A stretch of 64,000 nucleotides of DNA, taken from assembly GCF_036327755.1 (NCBI RefSeq), contig NZ_CP109596.1:2108001-2172000 (forward strand), in the 5' to 3' direction. The notes beneath the pieces are model-generated. The model was not told the origin of the DNA. It ran no database searches and saw only the letters and a list, made by a program, of their open reading frames with translations. The stretch comes from Nocardia sp. NBC_01503 (lineage in GTDB: Bacteria > Actinomycetota > Actinomycetes > Mycobacteriales > Mycobacteriaceae). Position 1 is the stretch's first letter, and the number at the start of each line of letters is the position of its first letter. The position numbers and the translations under genes were made by a program. Positions 33,162 to 41,011 of this stretch are shown piece by piece.

Positions 33162-33192
33162 ATACTACACCCAAGCCCCGGCGGGTTTGCAA
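33162..33192 (-). promoter_or_regulatory. Promoter of the 6C RNA
   Basis: Minus-strand TTGCAA (33187-33192) and TAGTAT (33162-33167) are separated by 19 bases; TGTAGT gives a 17-base alternative. The predicted start near 33155 places the two C-loop hairpins inside the transcript. Confidence 0.55.
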
Positions 33193-33325
33193 GTCCGTCG
33201 GGCGAGTCTTTTTCCCGCCGATACGGCTCCGCTTCCCACTGGCTAACCCGGGCGAACCCGGAAAAATCCGGCATCGAGCACACCGCGACACGCGCTCGTC
33301 ACGACGGAAACATAAGCTGGGCACC

Positions 33326-34126
33326 GTGACAGCCGAGCGCGGACGAGTCGCCGCCTTCTTCGATCTCGACAAGACGGTGATCGCGAGGTCGAGCGCCTTC
33401 GTGTTCAGCAAGCCGTTCCTGGACCAGGGTCTGCTCTCCCGTCGTGCCGTACTGGAGAGCAGCTACGCGCATTTTCTGTTCCTGCTCTCGGGCGCGGACC
33501 ACGATCAGATGGAGCGCATGCGCGAACATCTGACCCGGATGTGCGCGGGCTGGGATGTGGACCAGGTGCGGTCGGTGGTCGCCGAGACCCTGCATGAAAT
33601 CGTGGACCCGCTCATCTACGCCGAGGCCGCGGATCTCATTGCGGACCATCGTATTCGGGGCCACGACGTGATAATCGTGTCCGCCTCGGGTGAGGAGATG
33701 GTGGCCCCGATCGCGCAGGCGCTGGGCGCGGACCACTTCGCCGCCACCCGGATGGTGGTGCAGGACAACAAGTACACCGGCGATGTCGAGTTCTACTGCT
33801 ATGGCGACGGCAAGGTGGAGGCCATCGAAAAGCTCTCCGCCACACACGGATACGACCTGTCCAGGTGCTACGCCTACTCCGATTCGGTGACCGATCTGCC
33901 GATGTTGAGCACGGTCGGCCATCCGACCGCGGTGAATCCGGATCGGGCACTGCGCAAGGAGGCGGTGACGCGCGGCTGGCCGGTGCTCACCTTCTCGAAT
34001 CCGGTATCGCTCTGGGCGCGCATTCCGCAACCCTCCACCACGACCGTGGCGGCCAGTGCCGTGGTCGCCTTGAGCGCGGTGGCGGCGGGTGCGGTGAGCT
34101 ACCGGCTACTGCGTCGCCGCAGATGA
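33326..34126 (+). CDS. HAD-IB phosphatase with C-terminal membrane helix (Rv3661-like)
   Basis: A 266-residue SerB-like phosphatase. Motif I is AAFFDLDKTVIARSSAF (D-x-D-x-T), motif II lies in VIIVSASGEEMV, and motif IV is CYAYSDSVTDLPML. The last 35 residues contain a membrane helix (VAASAVVALSAVAAGAVSYR) ending in Arg residues, so it is a tail-anchored membrane enzyme facing the cytoplasm (inference). The substrate is unknown; SerB itself lacks the tail. Start GTG 33326. The gene is bracketed by the 6C RNA and the Ms1-like RNA. Confidence 0.87.
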   Translation: MTAERGRVAAFFDLDKTVIARSSAFVFSKPFLDQGLLSRRAVLESSYAHFLFLLSGADHDQMERMREHLTRMCAGWDVDQVRSVVAETLHEIVDPLIYAEAADLIADHRIRGHDVIIVSASGEEMVAPIAQALGADHFAATRMVVQDNKYTGDVEFYCYGDGKVEAIEKLSATHGYDLSRCYAYSDSVTDLPMLSTVGHPTAVNPDRALRKEAVTRGWPVLTFSNPVSLWARIPQPSTTTVAASAVVALSAVAAGAVSYRLLRRRR

Positions 34127-34129
34127 CCC

Positions 34130-34158
34130 TTGATGTGAAGGCCGTCACAGAGTAACAA
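34130..34158 (+). promoter_or_regulatory. Promoter of the Ms1-like RNA
   Basis: TTGATG (34130-34135), exactly 17 bases, then TAACAA (34153-34158): a housekeeping-sigma promoter beginning 3 bases after the HAD gene stop. The predicted start is around 34164-34166. Confidence 0.75.
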
Positions 34159-34164
34159 TGGACG

Positions 34165-34463
34165 CACGGAAGGACGGAAGGCCAAGATCGGATCGGAAGA
34201 GAAGATCCGGTTTCCCGACCCACCCTTCCCAGCACGGACACCAGGCACCCACGCGGAGCACGCCGCGACAAGGGCACGAGTAGTTGTGGGCCTGCGTTAT
34301 CCGAGGTTTCGGCGGTAATGCCTCGCAAGTCGCGGGGATGATCCGCACCGGACCCGGAGAGCTCGCCGAGGCCGAAACACAACCCGAGAAGCACGCTTGG
34401 TAACCAGGCGATCCGTGCTACGCGGGCGGTGAGGTCGCACCAGCGACTACGCCGCCCGCTTTG
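34165..34463 (+). ncRNA. Ms1-like RNA polymerase-binding small RNA (MTS2823 homologue)
   Basis: A 349-base gap between the HAD gene and the convergent Fic-like gene has a clear promoter and ends in a strong terminator hairpin, giving a transcript of about 299 nt. Ms1 of mycobacteria is about 300 nt and its homologue MTS2823 lies in this same gap between Rv3661 and Rv3662c on the plus strand. No open frame is credible here. The terminator stem is GCGGGCGG/CCGCCCGC (34422-34429, 34452-34459) with an inner GTCGC/GCGAC stem and a short T-run. Ms1 binds core RNA polymerase lacking sigma; identity here rests on position, length and signals, not on alignment. Confidence 0.8.
34422..34463 (+). terminator. 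Terminator of the Ms1-like RNA
   Basis: Outer 8-bp stem GCGGGCGG/CCGCCCGC and inner GTCGC-ACCA-GCGAC stem, followed by TTTG. It ends 13 bases before the stop of the convergent gene. Confidence 0.75.
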
Positions 34464-34475
34464 ATGTCCGGACCC

Positions 34476-35222
34476 CTAGCCCGAGGCCGAGTCCGCGATC
34501 GAACGGGCTTCGCGCGCACCGTCTTCCAGCGCGCCGCAGGTGAAGATCACCCAGCCGCCCACACTTTCCGCGGTGCCCATGCCGAATCCGGCGGCCGCGT
34601 CCAGGTAGGCCTGGCGGCGGCGCAACCAGAACACTTCGGGTACGCCGAGGCTGTGCGGGTCCAGCCCACTGGACACGGCAACGAGCCGGGACGCGGCCCG
34701 CGCGACAATGCCGTCGCCGGTACCGAAGGGCCGCAGCGCGAGCAGCTCGCCGTGCACGATGGCCGCGATCACGGGGGCCGGGGCCTTGGTGGTCAGTACC
34801 GTTTGCGCGAGCAGATCCAGTCGCTCGGCCACACCCGGCACCTTGCGCGGCCGGCCGAGCAGCTCCTTGTCCTCGACCATGTCGGCCGCCGCCAGCAGGT
34901 GCAGGCGGGCCAGCGCCTGCAATGGCGCGCGCTCCCACACCCCGACCAGGGTCCGCAGCGCATCGCCGTCCAGAGCCTGTCCGACGCGCAGCGCACCGGC
35001 GAGAATCGGGTCCTCGACATTGCCGTCCGCGGGCAGATCGATGGTTCCGCCCTCGATGGCGGCAGAGGATCGCGCGGCGCGCACGGCCGCCTCGGCGGCG
35101 GTGGTGGGCCAGCCACGCCGATTCGCTTTATGCCGATGCACTTCGGCCAGCGCGTCACGCGCCTTGTCGGCGGCTTCGCTCACACCGGGCAATTCGACGA
35201 GTGGCTGTAGCGGATCGGTCAC
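34476..35222 (-). CDS. Fic-like protein with degenerate motif (Rv3662c-like)
   Basis: A 248-residue protein. In the second half ALRPFGTGDGIVARAASRLV sits where a Fic motif (H-x-F-x-D/E-G-N-G-R-x-x-R) would be, but His is Arg and G-N-G-R is G-D-G-I, so AMP transfer is unlikely. AARSSAAIEGGTIDL near residue 50 resembles the inhibitory (S/T)-x-x-x-E-G helix of Fic proteins. It may be a pseudo-enzyme with a binding role. Start GTG 35222 (VTDPLQPLVELPGV) is chosen because the sequence beyond it is low-complexity. Encoded convergently with the Ms1-like RNA. Confidence 0.75.
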   Translation of the reverse strand: MTDPLQPLVELPGVSEAADKARDALAEVHRHKANRRGWPTTAAEAAVRAARSSAAIEGGTIDLPADGNVEDPILAGALRVGQALDGDALRTLVGVWERAPLQALARLHLLAAADMVEDKELLGRPRKVPGVAERLDLLAQTVLTTKAPAPVIAAIVHGELLALRPFGTGDGIVARAASRLVAVSSGLDPHSLGVPEVFWLRRRQAYLDAAAGFGMGTAESVGGWVIFTCGALEDGAREARSIADSASG

Positions 35223-35407
35223 GAGGTACGAGGCTACTGGCGAGCGCCCGGCCGCCGACCGCCGCCTTGGCCGCGCGGCGACCGCCCTGCCGGGATCCAT
35301 CACTGTGGCAGGCCCGACCCGTCGCGGAAGGCGAGCGGGCCGAGCCGATTTCGACACTGTCGGCCGCGGCCGTGCGCCGAGCCACCGGGTGGGCTGCGGC
35401 GCGTCGA

Positions 35408-37105
35408 CTACCCCGCGAGCAGGTCGCGGCCGGGGATGGCGTCGAGGAGGCGCCGGGTGTACGGGGATTGCGGGTTGTCGAAGACGTCGGTGGTGGGGGC
35501 GGCCTCCACGACCTTTCCGGATTGCATGACCACGACGTTGTCGGCGATTTGGCGGACCACGGCCAGGTCGTGGGTGATGAACAGGTACGACAGGCCGAGT
35601 TCGGCCTGGAGTTGGTTGAGCAGTTGCAAGATCTGGGCCTGAACGAGGACGTCGAGGGCGGAGACCGCCTCGTCGCAGACGACCAGTTCCGGGGACAGCG
35701 CCAGGGCGCGGGCAATGGCCACGCGCTGGCGCTGGCCGCCGGAGAGCTCATTGGGGTACCGGCGCATGACCGAGGCGGGCAGCGAGACCTTGTCCAGGAG
35801 GTCGCGGACGGTGGCCTCACGTTCCTTCGGGGTGCCGATGCCGTGCGTGCGCAGTGGCTCCTCGATGGTGCGGTAGATGGAGTACATCGGATCGAGGGAG
35901 CCGTACGGGTCCTGGAAGACCGGTTGGACGCGACGGCGGAAGGCCAAGGCGGCCTTGGCATTCAGGTTCGCCACCGCGCGGCCGTCGAAGGTGACATGGC
36001 CGGAGGTGGGCTCGAGCAGGCCCAGGACCATCTGTGCGACAGTGGATTTGCCGGAGCCGGATTCGCCGACGATGGCGGTGGTGGTGCCACGGTGCAGGCG
36101 GAACGACACATCGTCGGCCGCGATCAGCTCGGTGGATTTCCAGGGTGTGCTGCCACGGATCTTGTAGACCTTGGTGAGGTTCTCCACGACGAGCAGTTCG
36201 TCCGGGGCACTGACGAATTCGGTATCGGTCTCGGCCAACTGCTCCGCCACCTGGACGGCCTGTGCCCGCACTTCGGCCCGCTGCTGGACCGAGGACAGCC
36301 GCTGCGAGGCCAGCGATGGCGCGGAGTTCACCAGCTTCTTGGTGTACAGATGTTGCGGTTCCCGCAGGATCTGTTGCGCCGGACCGGATTCCACCACCTT
36401 GCCGCGGTACATGACCACCAGGTGTTCGGCGCGCTCGGCGGCCAGTCCGAGGTCGTGGGTGATGAGCAGGACGGCGGTGCCGAGTTCGGTGGTGAGGGTG
36501 TCGAGGTGGTCCAGGATCTGCCGCTGCACGGTGACATCCAGTGCCGAGGTGGGTTCATCGGCGATGAGAAGTTTTGGGCGGCAGGACAATCCGATGGCGA
36601 TGAGCGCGCGCTGGCGCATGCCGCCGGAGAATTCGTGCGGATACTGGTTGACCCGGCGCTCGGCGTCGGGCATTCCTGCCTCGGTGAGCAGTTCGACGGC
36701 GCGCTGTCTGGCGGCAGCGCCCTTGGCGATCCCGTTGGCCTCCAGGGTTTCCCGAATCTGGAAGCCGATCTTCCACACCGGATTCAGATTCGACATGGGG
36801 TCCTGTGGCACGAAGCCGATCCCCTTGCCGCGCACCCCGACGATATCGCGCTGGGACGCTCTGGCCAGGTCCTTCCCGCCGAACATGATGGAGCCGTCGG
36901 TGATCTCCCCGCTGCCGGGCAGCAGGTCGATAATGGCATGCGCGGTGGTCGATTTGCCGGATCCGGATTCGCCGACGATGGCGACGGTCTGGCCCGGGTA
37001 CACCGACAGATTCACCCCGCGCACGGCGGGGATTCGCTTACCTTCCGAGGTGAAGCAGACATTCAGGTCGCGGACCTCGAGCAGTGGTTCGGTCATGCCG
37101 GTCAC
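35408..37105 (-). CDS. dppD: Dipeptide/oligopeptide ABC transporter, double ATP-binding protein DppD
   Basis: A 565-residue protein with two fused ABC ATPases. First half: Walker A VAIVGESGSGKSTTAHAI, signature FSGGMRQRALIA, Walker B LLIADEPTSALD. Second half (from about residue 300): AIVGESGSGKSTVAQMVL, LSGGQRQRVAIARAL, VVCDEAVSALD. It energises peptide import for the permeases DppB and DppC. Each half carries the typical C-terminal oligopeptide-binding extension (YTKKLVNSAPSL). The start ATG 37105 overlaps the dppC stop by 4 bases. Corresponds to Rv3663c. Confidence 0.93.
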   Translation of the reverse strand: MTGMTEPLLEVRDLNVCFTSEGKRIPAVRGVNLSVYPGQTVAIVGESGSGKSTTAHAIIDLLPGSGEITDGSIMFGGKDLARASQRDIVGVRGKGIGFVPQDPMSNLNPVWKIGFQIRETLEANGIAKGAAARQRAVELLTEAGMPDAERRVNQYPHEFSGGMRQRALIAIGLSCRPKLLIADEPTSALDVTVQRQILDHLDTLTTELGTAVLLITHDLGLAAERAEHLVVMYRGKVVESGPAQQILREPQHLYTKKLVNSAPSLASQRLSSVQQRAEVRAQAVQVAEQLAETDTEFVSAPDELLVVENLTKVYKIRGSTPWKSTELIAADDVSFRLHRGTTTAIVGESGSGKSTVAQMVLGLLEPTSGHVTFDGRAVANLNAKAALAFRRRVQPVFQDPYGSLDPMYSIYRTIEEPLRTHGIGTPKEREATVRDLLDKVSLPASVMRRYPNELSGGQRQRVAIARALALSPELVVCDEAVSALDVLVQAQILQLLNQLQAELGLSYLFITHDLAVVRQIADNVVVMQSGKVVEAAPTTDVFDNPQSPYTRRLLDAIPGRDLLAG

Positions 37106-38061
37106 CTCTTCCGGGATGTGGGGTCCAGGGCGTCACGCACCGCGTCACCGAGCATGATGAAGCTGAGCACGGTGAGCGCCAGCGCCGTCGCCGGATAGAA
37201 CAGGATGGCCGAGGTGCGAATCTCCTTCTGGTTCGCGGCGATATCCGAACCCCAGGACACGATCTGCCGGGACAGTCCGACACCCAGGTAGGACAGCGTG
37301 GCCTCGGTGACGATGAAGACCCCGAGCGAGATACTGCTGACCACGATCAGCGGGCTGACCGAGTTCGGCAGTACGTGCCGCACCAGCGTGCGGAACCTCG
37401 ACACCCCCAATGCCTTTGCAGCGGTGACATATTCGCTGTTGCGCGATTGGATCACCGCGCCGCGGGCGATGCGCGCCGCCTGCGGCCAGCTGAACGAGGC
37501 CAGCGTCAGCATGACGGTCCAGATGGTGCGGGTGGCGAGCAGCTGCATGAGCACGATCGCGGCCAGGGTCAGCGGCAGTGCGAAGAAGATCTCGGCGATG
37601 CGGGAGATCACCGAATCCAGCAGGCCGCCATAGTATCCGGCGATCGCGCCGAGGGTGCCGCCGATGAACACGAACAGCAGGGTCGCGCCGAGTCCGGTCG
37701 CCACCGAGGCGCGGGCACCGTAGATGGTCCGGGCGTAGATGTCACAGCCTTGCTTGTCGTAACCGAACGGGTGCCCGCTGCTCGGCGGATGCATGCTGAA
37801 ATCGCCACTGCAGTATCGCGGATCGACGCTGGTGAACAGTTGCGGCCAGACCGCGACCAGCACGATGAACACGATCAACAGCGCCGCGATGATGAAGATC
37901 GGGTTGCGCCGCAACTGTTTCCACGCTTCGCGCCATACGCTGGTCGGTGCGTCGGTTTCGTCCAGCCGGTCGGTGGCCAGTACCTCGACCTCGTCCGGTG
38001 GTGCGACGAAATGTTTTTGCCCGGGCCGGGTTTCGGATATTCCGAGCTCTGTGTCAGACAT
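37102..38061 (-). CDS. dppC: Dipeptide ABC transporter permease DppC
   Basis: A 319-residue inner-membrane permease. N-terminal cytoplasmic ~60 residues, a first helix (PIFIIAALLIVFIVLVAVWP), then further helices including ATLLFVFIGGTLGAIAGYYG. The EAA loop EYVTAAKALGVSRFRTLVRH contacts the ATPase. Start ATG 38061 (MSDTELGISE) overlaps the dppB stop by 8 bases and is preferred over a frame opening further up, which lies wholly within dppB. Corresponds to Rv3664c. Confidence 0.92.
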   Translation of the reverse strand: MSDTELGISETRPGQKHFVAPPDEVEVLATDRLDETDAPTSVWREAWKQLRRNPIFIIAALLIVFIVLVAVWPQLFTSVDPRYCSGDFSMHPPSSGHPFGYDKQGCDIYARTIYGARASVATGLGATLLFVFIGGTLGAIAGYYGGLLDSVISRIAEIFFALPLTLAAIVLMQLLATRTIWTVMLTLASFSWPQAARIARGAVIQSRNSEYVTAAKALGVSRFRTLVRHVLPNSVSPLIVVSSISLGVFIVTEATLSYLGVGLSRQIVSWGSDIAANQKEIRTSAILFYPATALALTVLSFIMLGDAVRDALDPTSRKR

Positions 38062-38980
38062 AGCGGATCCTCGGATCGAGTGCGGCATAGAGCAGATCGA
38101 CGATCAGATTGGTCAGCAACAGGATGACGATCAGCACGGTCACGAAGGCCACCACGGTGGGCGGTTCGCCGCGGGTGATGGCCTGGTACAGCGTGCCGCC
38201 CACGCCGGGAATATTGAAGATGCCCTCGGTGACGACCGCGCCGCCCATCAGGAAGCCGAGGTCGGTGCCGACGAAGGTGATGACCGGGATGAGCGAGTTG
38301 CGCAGAATATGCACCCCGATCACCCGGCGACGGCTCAGACCCTTGGCCGTCGCGGTGCGTACGTAGTCGGCGGACATGTTCTCCGCCACCGAGTTTCGCG
38401 TCAATCGCAGCACGTAGGCGAAGGACAGCGAACCCAGTACGAACGCCGGTACCAGCAGATCGGTGAAGCTGGCCTTACCGCCGACGGTCACCGGCGCGAT
38501 ACCCCATTTCACGCCGAGCATGTACTGCGCCAGGAAGCCGATCACGAAGATCGGCACGGCGATGATGACCAGGCTGAGCACCAGCATGGTGGAGTCGAAG
38601 AGTTTGCCCTTGCGGAGTCCGGCGACGAGGCCGAAGGCAACGCCGAAGACGAACTCGATGGTGACGGCCATGATGGCCAGTCGGAAGGTGATCGGGAAGG
38701 CGCGGGCCAGTTCGTCGCGGACCGGTCGTCCGGAGAACGAGGTCCCGAAGTCAAGGGTGACAATGCCTTTCAGGAATTCCAGGTATTGAATGAAGAACGG
38801 CTGATCCAGGTGGTAGCGCGCTCGCAGCGCCGCTTCCACCGCCGGGGTCATCTTCTTCTCGCCCGCGAGTGCCTGAATCGGATCGCCCGGAATCAGGAAC
38901 ACCATCGCGTAGATGAGGAAGGTCGCCCCGAGGAAGACCGGGATCATCTGAAGCAGCCGCCGCACGACATACCAAGCCAT
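38054..38980 (-). CDS. dppB: Dipeptide ABC transporter permease DppB
   Basis: A 308-residue permease starting MAWYVVRRLLQMIPVFLGAT, the standard DppB first helix. The periplasmic loop contains IPGDPIQALAG and the EAA loop is DYVRTATAKGLSRRRVIGVH. ATG 38980 follows GGAG at 38986-38989 and gives the conserved N-terminus; an ATG 12 bases earlier is less well placed. It forms the translocation pore with DppC. Corresponds to Rv3665c. Confidence 0.92.
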   Translation of the reverse strand: MAWYVVRRLLQMIPVFLGATFLIYAMVFLIPGDPIQALAGEKKMTPAVEAALRARYHLDQPFFIQYLEFLKGIVTLDFGTSFSGRPVRDELARAFPITFRLAIMAVTIEFVFGVAFGLVAGLRKGKLFDSTMLVLSLVIIAVPIFVIGFLAQYMLGVKWGIAPVTVGGKASFTDLLVPAFVLGSLSFAYVLRLTRNSVAENMSADYVRTATAKGLSRRRVIGVHILRNSLIPVITFVGTDLGFLMGGAVVTEGIFNIPGVGGTLYQAITRGEPPTVVAFVTVLIVILLLTNLIVDLLYAALDPRIRYV

Positions 38981-39041
38981 GTTGCACTCCAATGAGCGGC
39001 GGGGGCCGCGCGGCTCGTGCGCGCGACCCCCGTGTGGCGGT

Positions 39042-40637
39042 TTACTTTTCGATGTTCTCGAAGTCGAACAGGCCCGACCAGCTGACCTCGGCCTTCTTCA
39101 CCTTGTCCGAGCGCCCGGCCGCGACGTTGTAGTCGAAGATCGGGATATCGGGCATGTCCTTGAACAGCACCGTCTGGGCCTGGGCCAGGATGTCGTAGGC
39201 GGCCTCCGGGGTGGCGGCGGCCTGCGCCTTGGTCAGCAGCGCATCGAATTCGGGGCTGGCGTACTGCGTGTTGTTGGAGCCGGATCCGGTGAGGTACAGC
39301 TGGGTCAGGAATTCGAACATGGACGGGTAGTCGCCCTGCCAGCCGTAGCGGAAGGCCTTGCCGATGGTCTTGTTGGTGATCTCGTCGCGAATGCTCTTGA
39401 ACGTCGGGTAGGGCACGCCGACCGAGTCGATGCCGAGGGTGTTCTTGACACTGTTGGCGACCGCTTCGATCCAGGCCTGATGTCCGCCATCGGCGTTGTA
39501 ACTGATCTGGAAGGTGCCCGACCACGGCGATATGGCGTTCGCCTGCGCCCACAGCTTCTTCGCCTCGTCCGGGTTGAACTTCAGCACCTCCGAACCGGGC
39601 AGACCGCCGCGGAAGCCGGGCAGGGTGAACGCGGTGAAGTCCTGGCAGGCCACGCGGGTGCCGTGGAAGATGTTGTCCGCGATCTGATCCCGGTTGATCG
39701 CCATCGAGATGGCCTTGCGCCGCAGCACGCCCTCCTGGCCGCCGAAGTGCGCGACCGTCGGCTGAATGCCGATGTGCTGGCTGTAGGCGATCGGATGCTG
39801 GATGGCGCGGTCGCCGAGATCCTGTTTGTAGGTGGCCAGCGCGCTGTCCGGAATGATGTCGAGCGCGTCGAGATTCCCGGCCTGCAGATCCGCGTAGGCG
39901 GTCTCGTAGGACTGGTACATCACGAAGCGCAGGCCCTTGTTCTTGGCCGGGCGGCCGCCGTGATAATCCGGATTGGGCACCACGTCGATCTGCACATTGT
40001 GCTGCCAGTCGGAGAACTTGTAGGGGCCGTTGCCGATCGGGTGTTCGCCGAATCCCTTGGTGTCCTTGAAGAATGACTCCGGCATCGGATAGAACGGCGC
40101 GTAGCCGAGCTCCAGCTCGAAGTCGATCGAGGGCTCTTTGAGGTCGATGGTGAAGGTGTGGTCGTCGATCACCTTCAGCCCCGAAAGCGTCTGTGCCTTG
40201 GGCGGATCCGCCGAAACATCGTCGTAGCCGGCGATTTCGGCGAAGGCGGCGTTCTGCAGCTGACCGTTGGTGCCGAGTGCGCCGTAGTTCCAGGCGTCGA
40301 CGAAGGATTTCGCGGTCACCGCGGTGCCGTCGGTGAACTTCCAGTCCTTGAGCGTCACCCGGTAGTGCTGCCGGTCGGTGGTGTCGATCGACTGTGCCAC
40401 CTCGTTCGTGGCTTTGCCGCTGGCGTCGTAGTACTTGAGACCGGCCCACAGCCGGTCCACCACGCGTCCGCCCATATTCTCGTTGACATTGGTGGGCACC
40501 AATGGATTCTGCGGTTCGCCGCCGTTCACCGTGACGATGTCGGAGCTGTCACCACCGCCGGATGAACAGCCGGTCAGCGCGAAGCTCGTGGCCATCAATG
40601 CTGCCGCCGCCAGCGTGGTTATCGTCTTGATTCTCAA
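39042..40637 (-). CDS. dppA: Dipeptide ABC transporter substrate-binding lipoprotein DppA
   Basis: A 531-residue lipoprotein. Signal LAAAALMATSFALTGCSSGG has the lipobox LTGC; the mature N-terminus is Ser/Gly-rich. The SBP family 5 pattern follows (VDRLWAGLKYYDASGKATNE; AVTAKSFVDAWNYGALG). It captures peptides outside the membrane for DppBCD. Start is TTG 40637: GGGAGAAA lies 5 bases upstream and the resulting signal peptide is the right length, whereas upstream codons read into the promoter region. First gene of the leftward operon. Corresponds to Rv3666c. Confidence 0.9.
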   Translation of the reverse strand: MRIKTITTLAAAALMATSFALTGCSSGGGDSSDIVTVNGGEPQNPLVPTNVNENMGGRVVDRLWAGLKYYDASGKATNEVAQSIDTTDRQHYRVTLKDWKFTDGTAVTAKSFVDAWNYGALGTNGQLQNAAFAEIAGYDDVSADPPKAQTLSGLKVIDDHTFTIDLKEPSIDFELELGYAPFYPMPESFFKDTKGFGEHPIGNGPYKFSDWQHNVQIDVVPNPDYHGGRPAKNKGLRFVMYQSYETAYADLQAGNLDALDIIPDSALATYKQDLGDRAIQHPIAYSQHIGIQPTVAHFGGQEGVLRRKAISMAINRDQIADNIFHGTRVACQDFTAFTLPGFRGGLPGSEVLKFNPDEAKKLWAQANAISPWSGTFQISYNADGGHQAWIEAVANSVKNTLGIDSVGVPYPTFKSIRDEITNKTIGKAFRYGWQGDYPSMFEFLTQLYLTGSGSNNTQYASPEFDALLTKAQAAATPEAAYDILAQAQTVLFKDMPDIPIFDYNVAAGRSDKVKKAEVSWSGLFDFENIEK

Positions 40638-41011
40638 CGCGTTTCTCCCGGTTTCCGGAAATGGCGAGGGGACGGTGAAACGCGCCGAAGGTCCTTCAGC
40701 GCTATCCACGATCCGCCTTGGGTGAAACGGACAGTAACCGTCCGACACGCAGATTTCAGCGGTTCGAAACGGGATTGTTCGCCTTGTTAGCAATCCGGCA
40801 ACATGACCGGCGCGATCCGGGGGTCGCACCTGACACTTTGCACAATGCGACGAAAGGGACGTTCATGATTCGGTCACGCGGCGACTGGGATCGTTCCCCC
40901 GCCGAGTGAGACCGAAGGTGACAGCCGCGCCCGCCCCTGGTCACACTCGGTTAGGGTCGAACGTGGCCGCGGTCACCCCGCGGCCTGCACGCGCGAGAGA
41001 AGAAGAGAGAG
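40638..41011. promoter_or_regulatory. Divergent dppA / acs intergenic region
   Basis: 374 bases without a gene, containing the promoters for the peptide importer (minus) and acetyl-CoA synthetase (plus). CACACTCGGTTAGGGT at 40943-40958 may include the acs -10 box. I cannot assign operators with confidence. Confidence 0.4.

Noticed and set aside
33174..33211. Plus-strand hairpin CCCGGCGG...CCGTCGGG followed by CGAGTCTTTTT, read as the terminator of a plus-strand RNA
   Set aside because: No plus-strand promoter or gene precedes it, and the region carries the -35 of the minus-strand 6C promoter. The 6C reading explains more. A minor plus-strand transcript is not excluded.
34922..37198. Plus-strand frame of about 758 codons across the Fic-like and dppD genes
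   Set aside because: It is the mirror of two ABC ATPase domains on the minus strand; no domain is recognisable in it.
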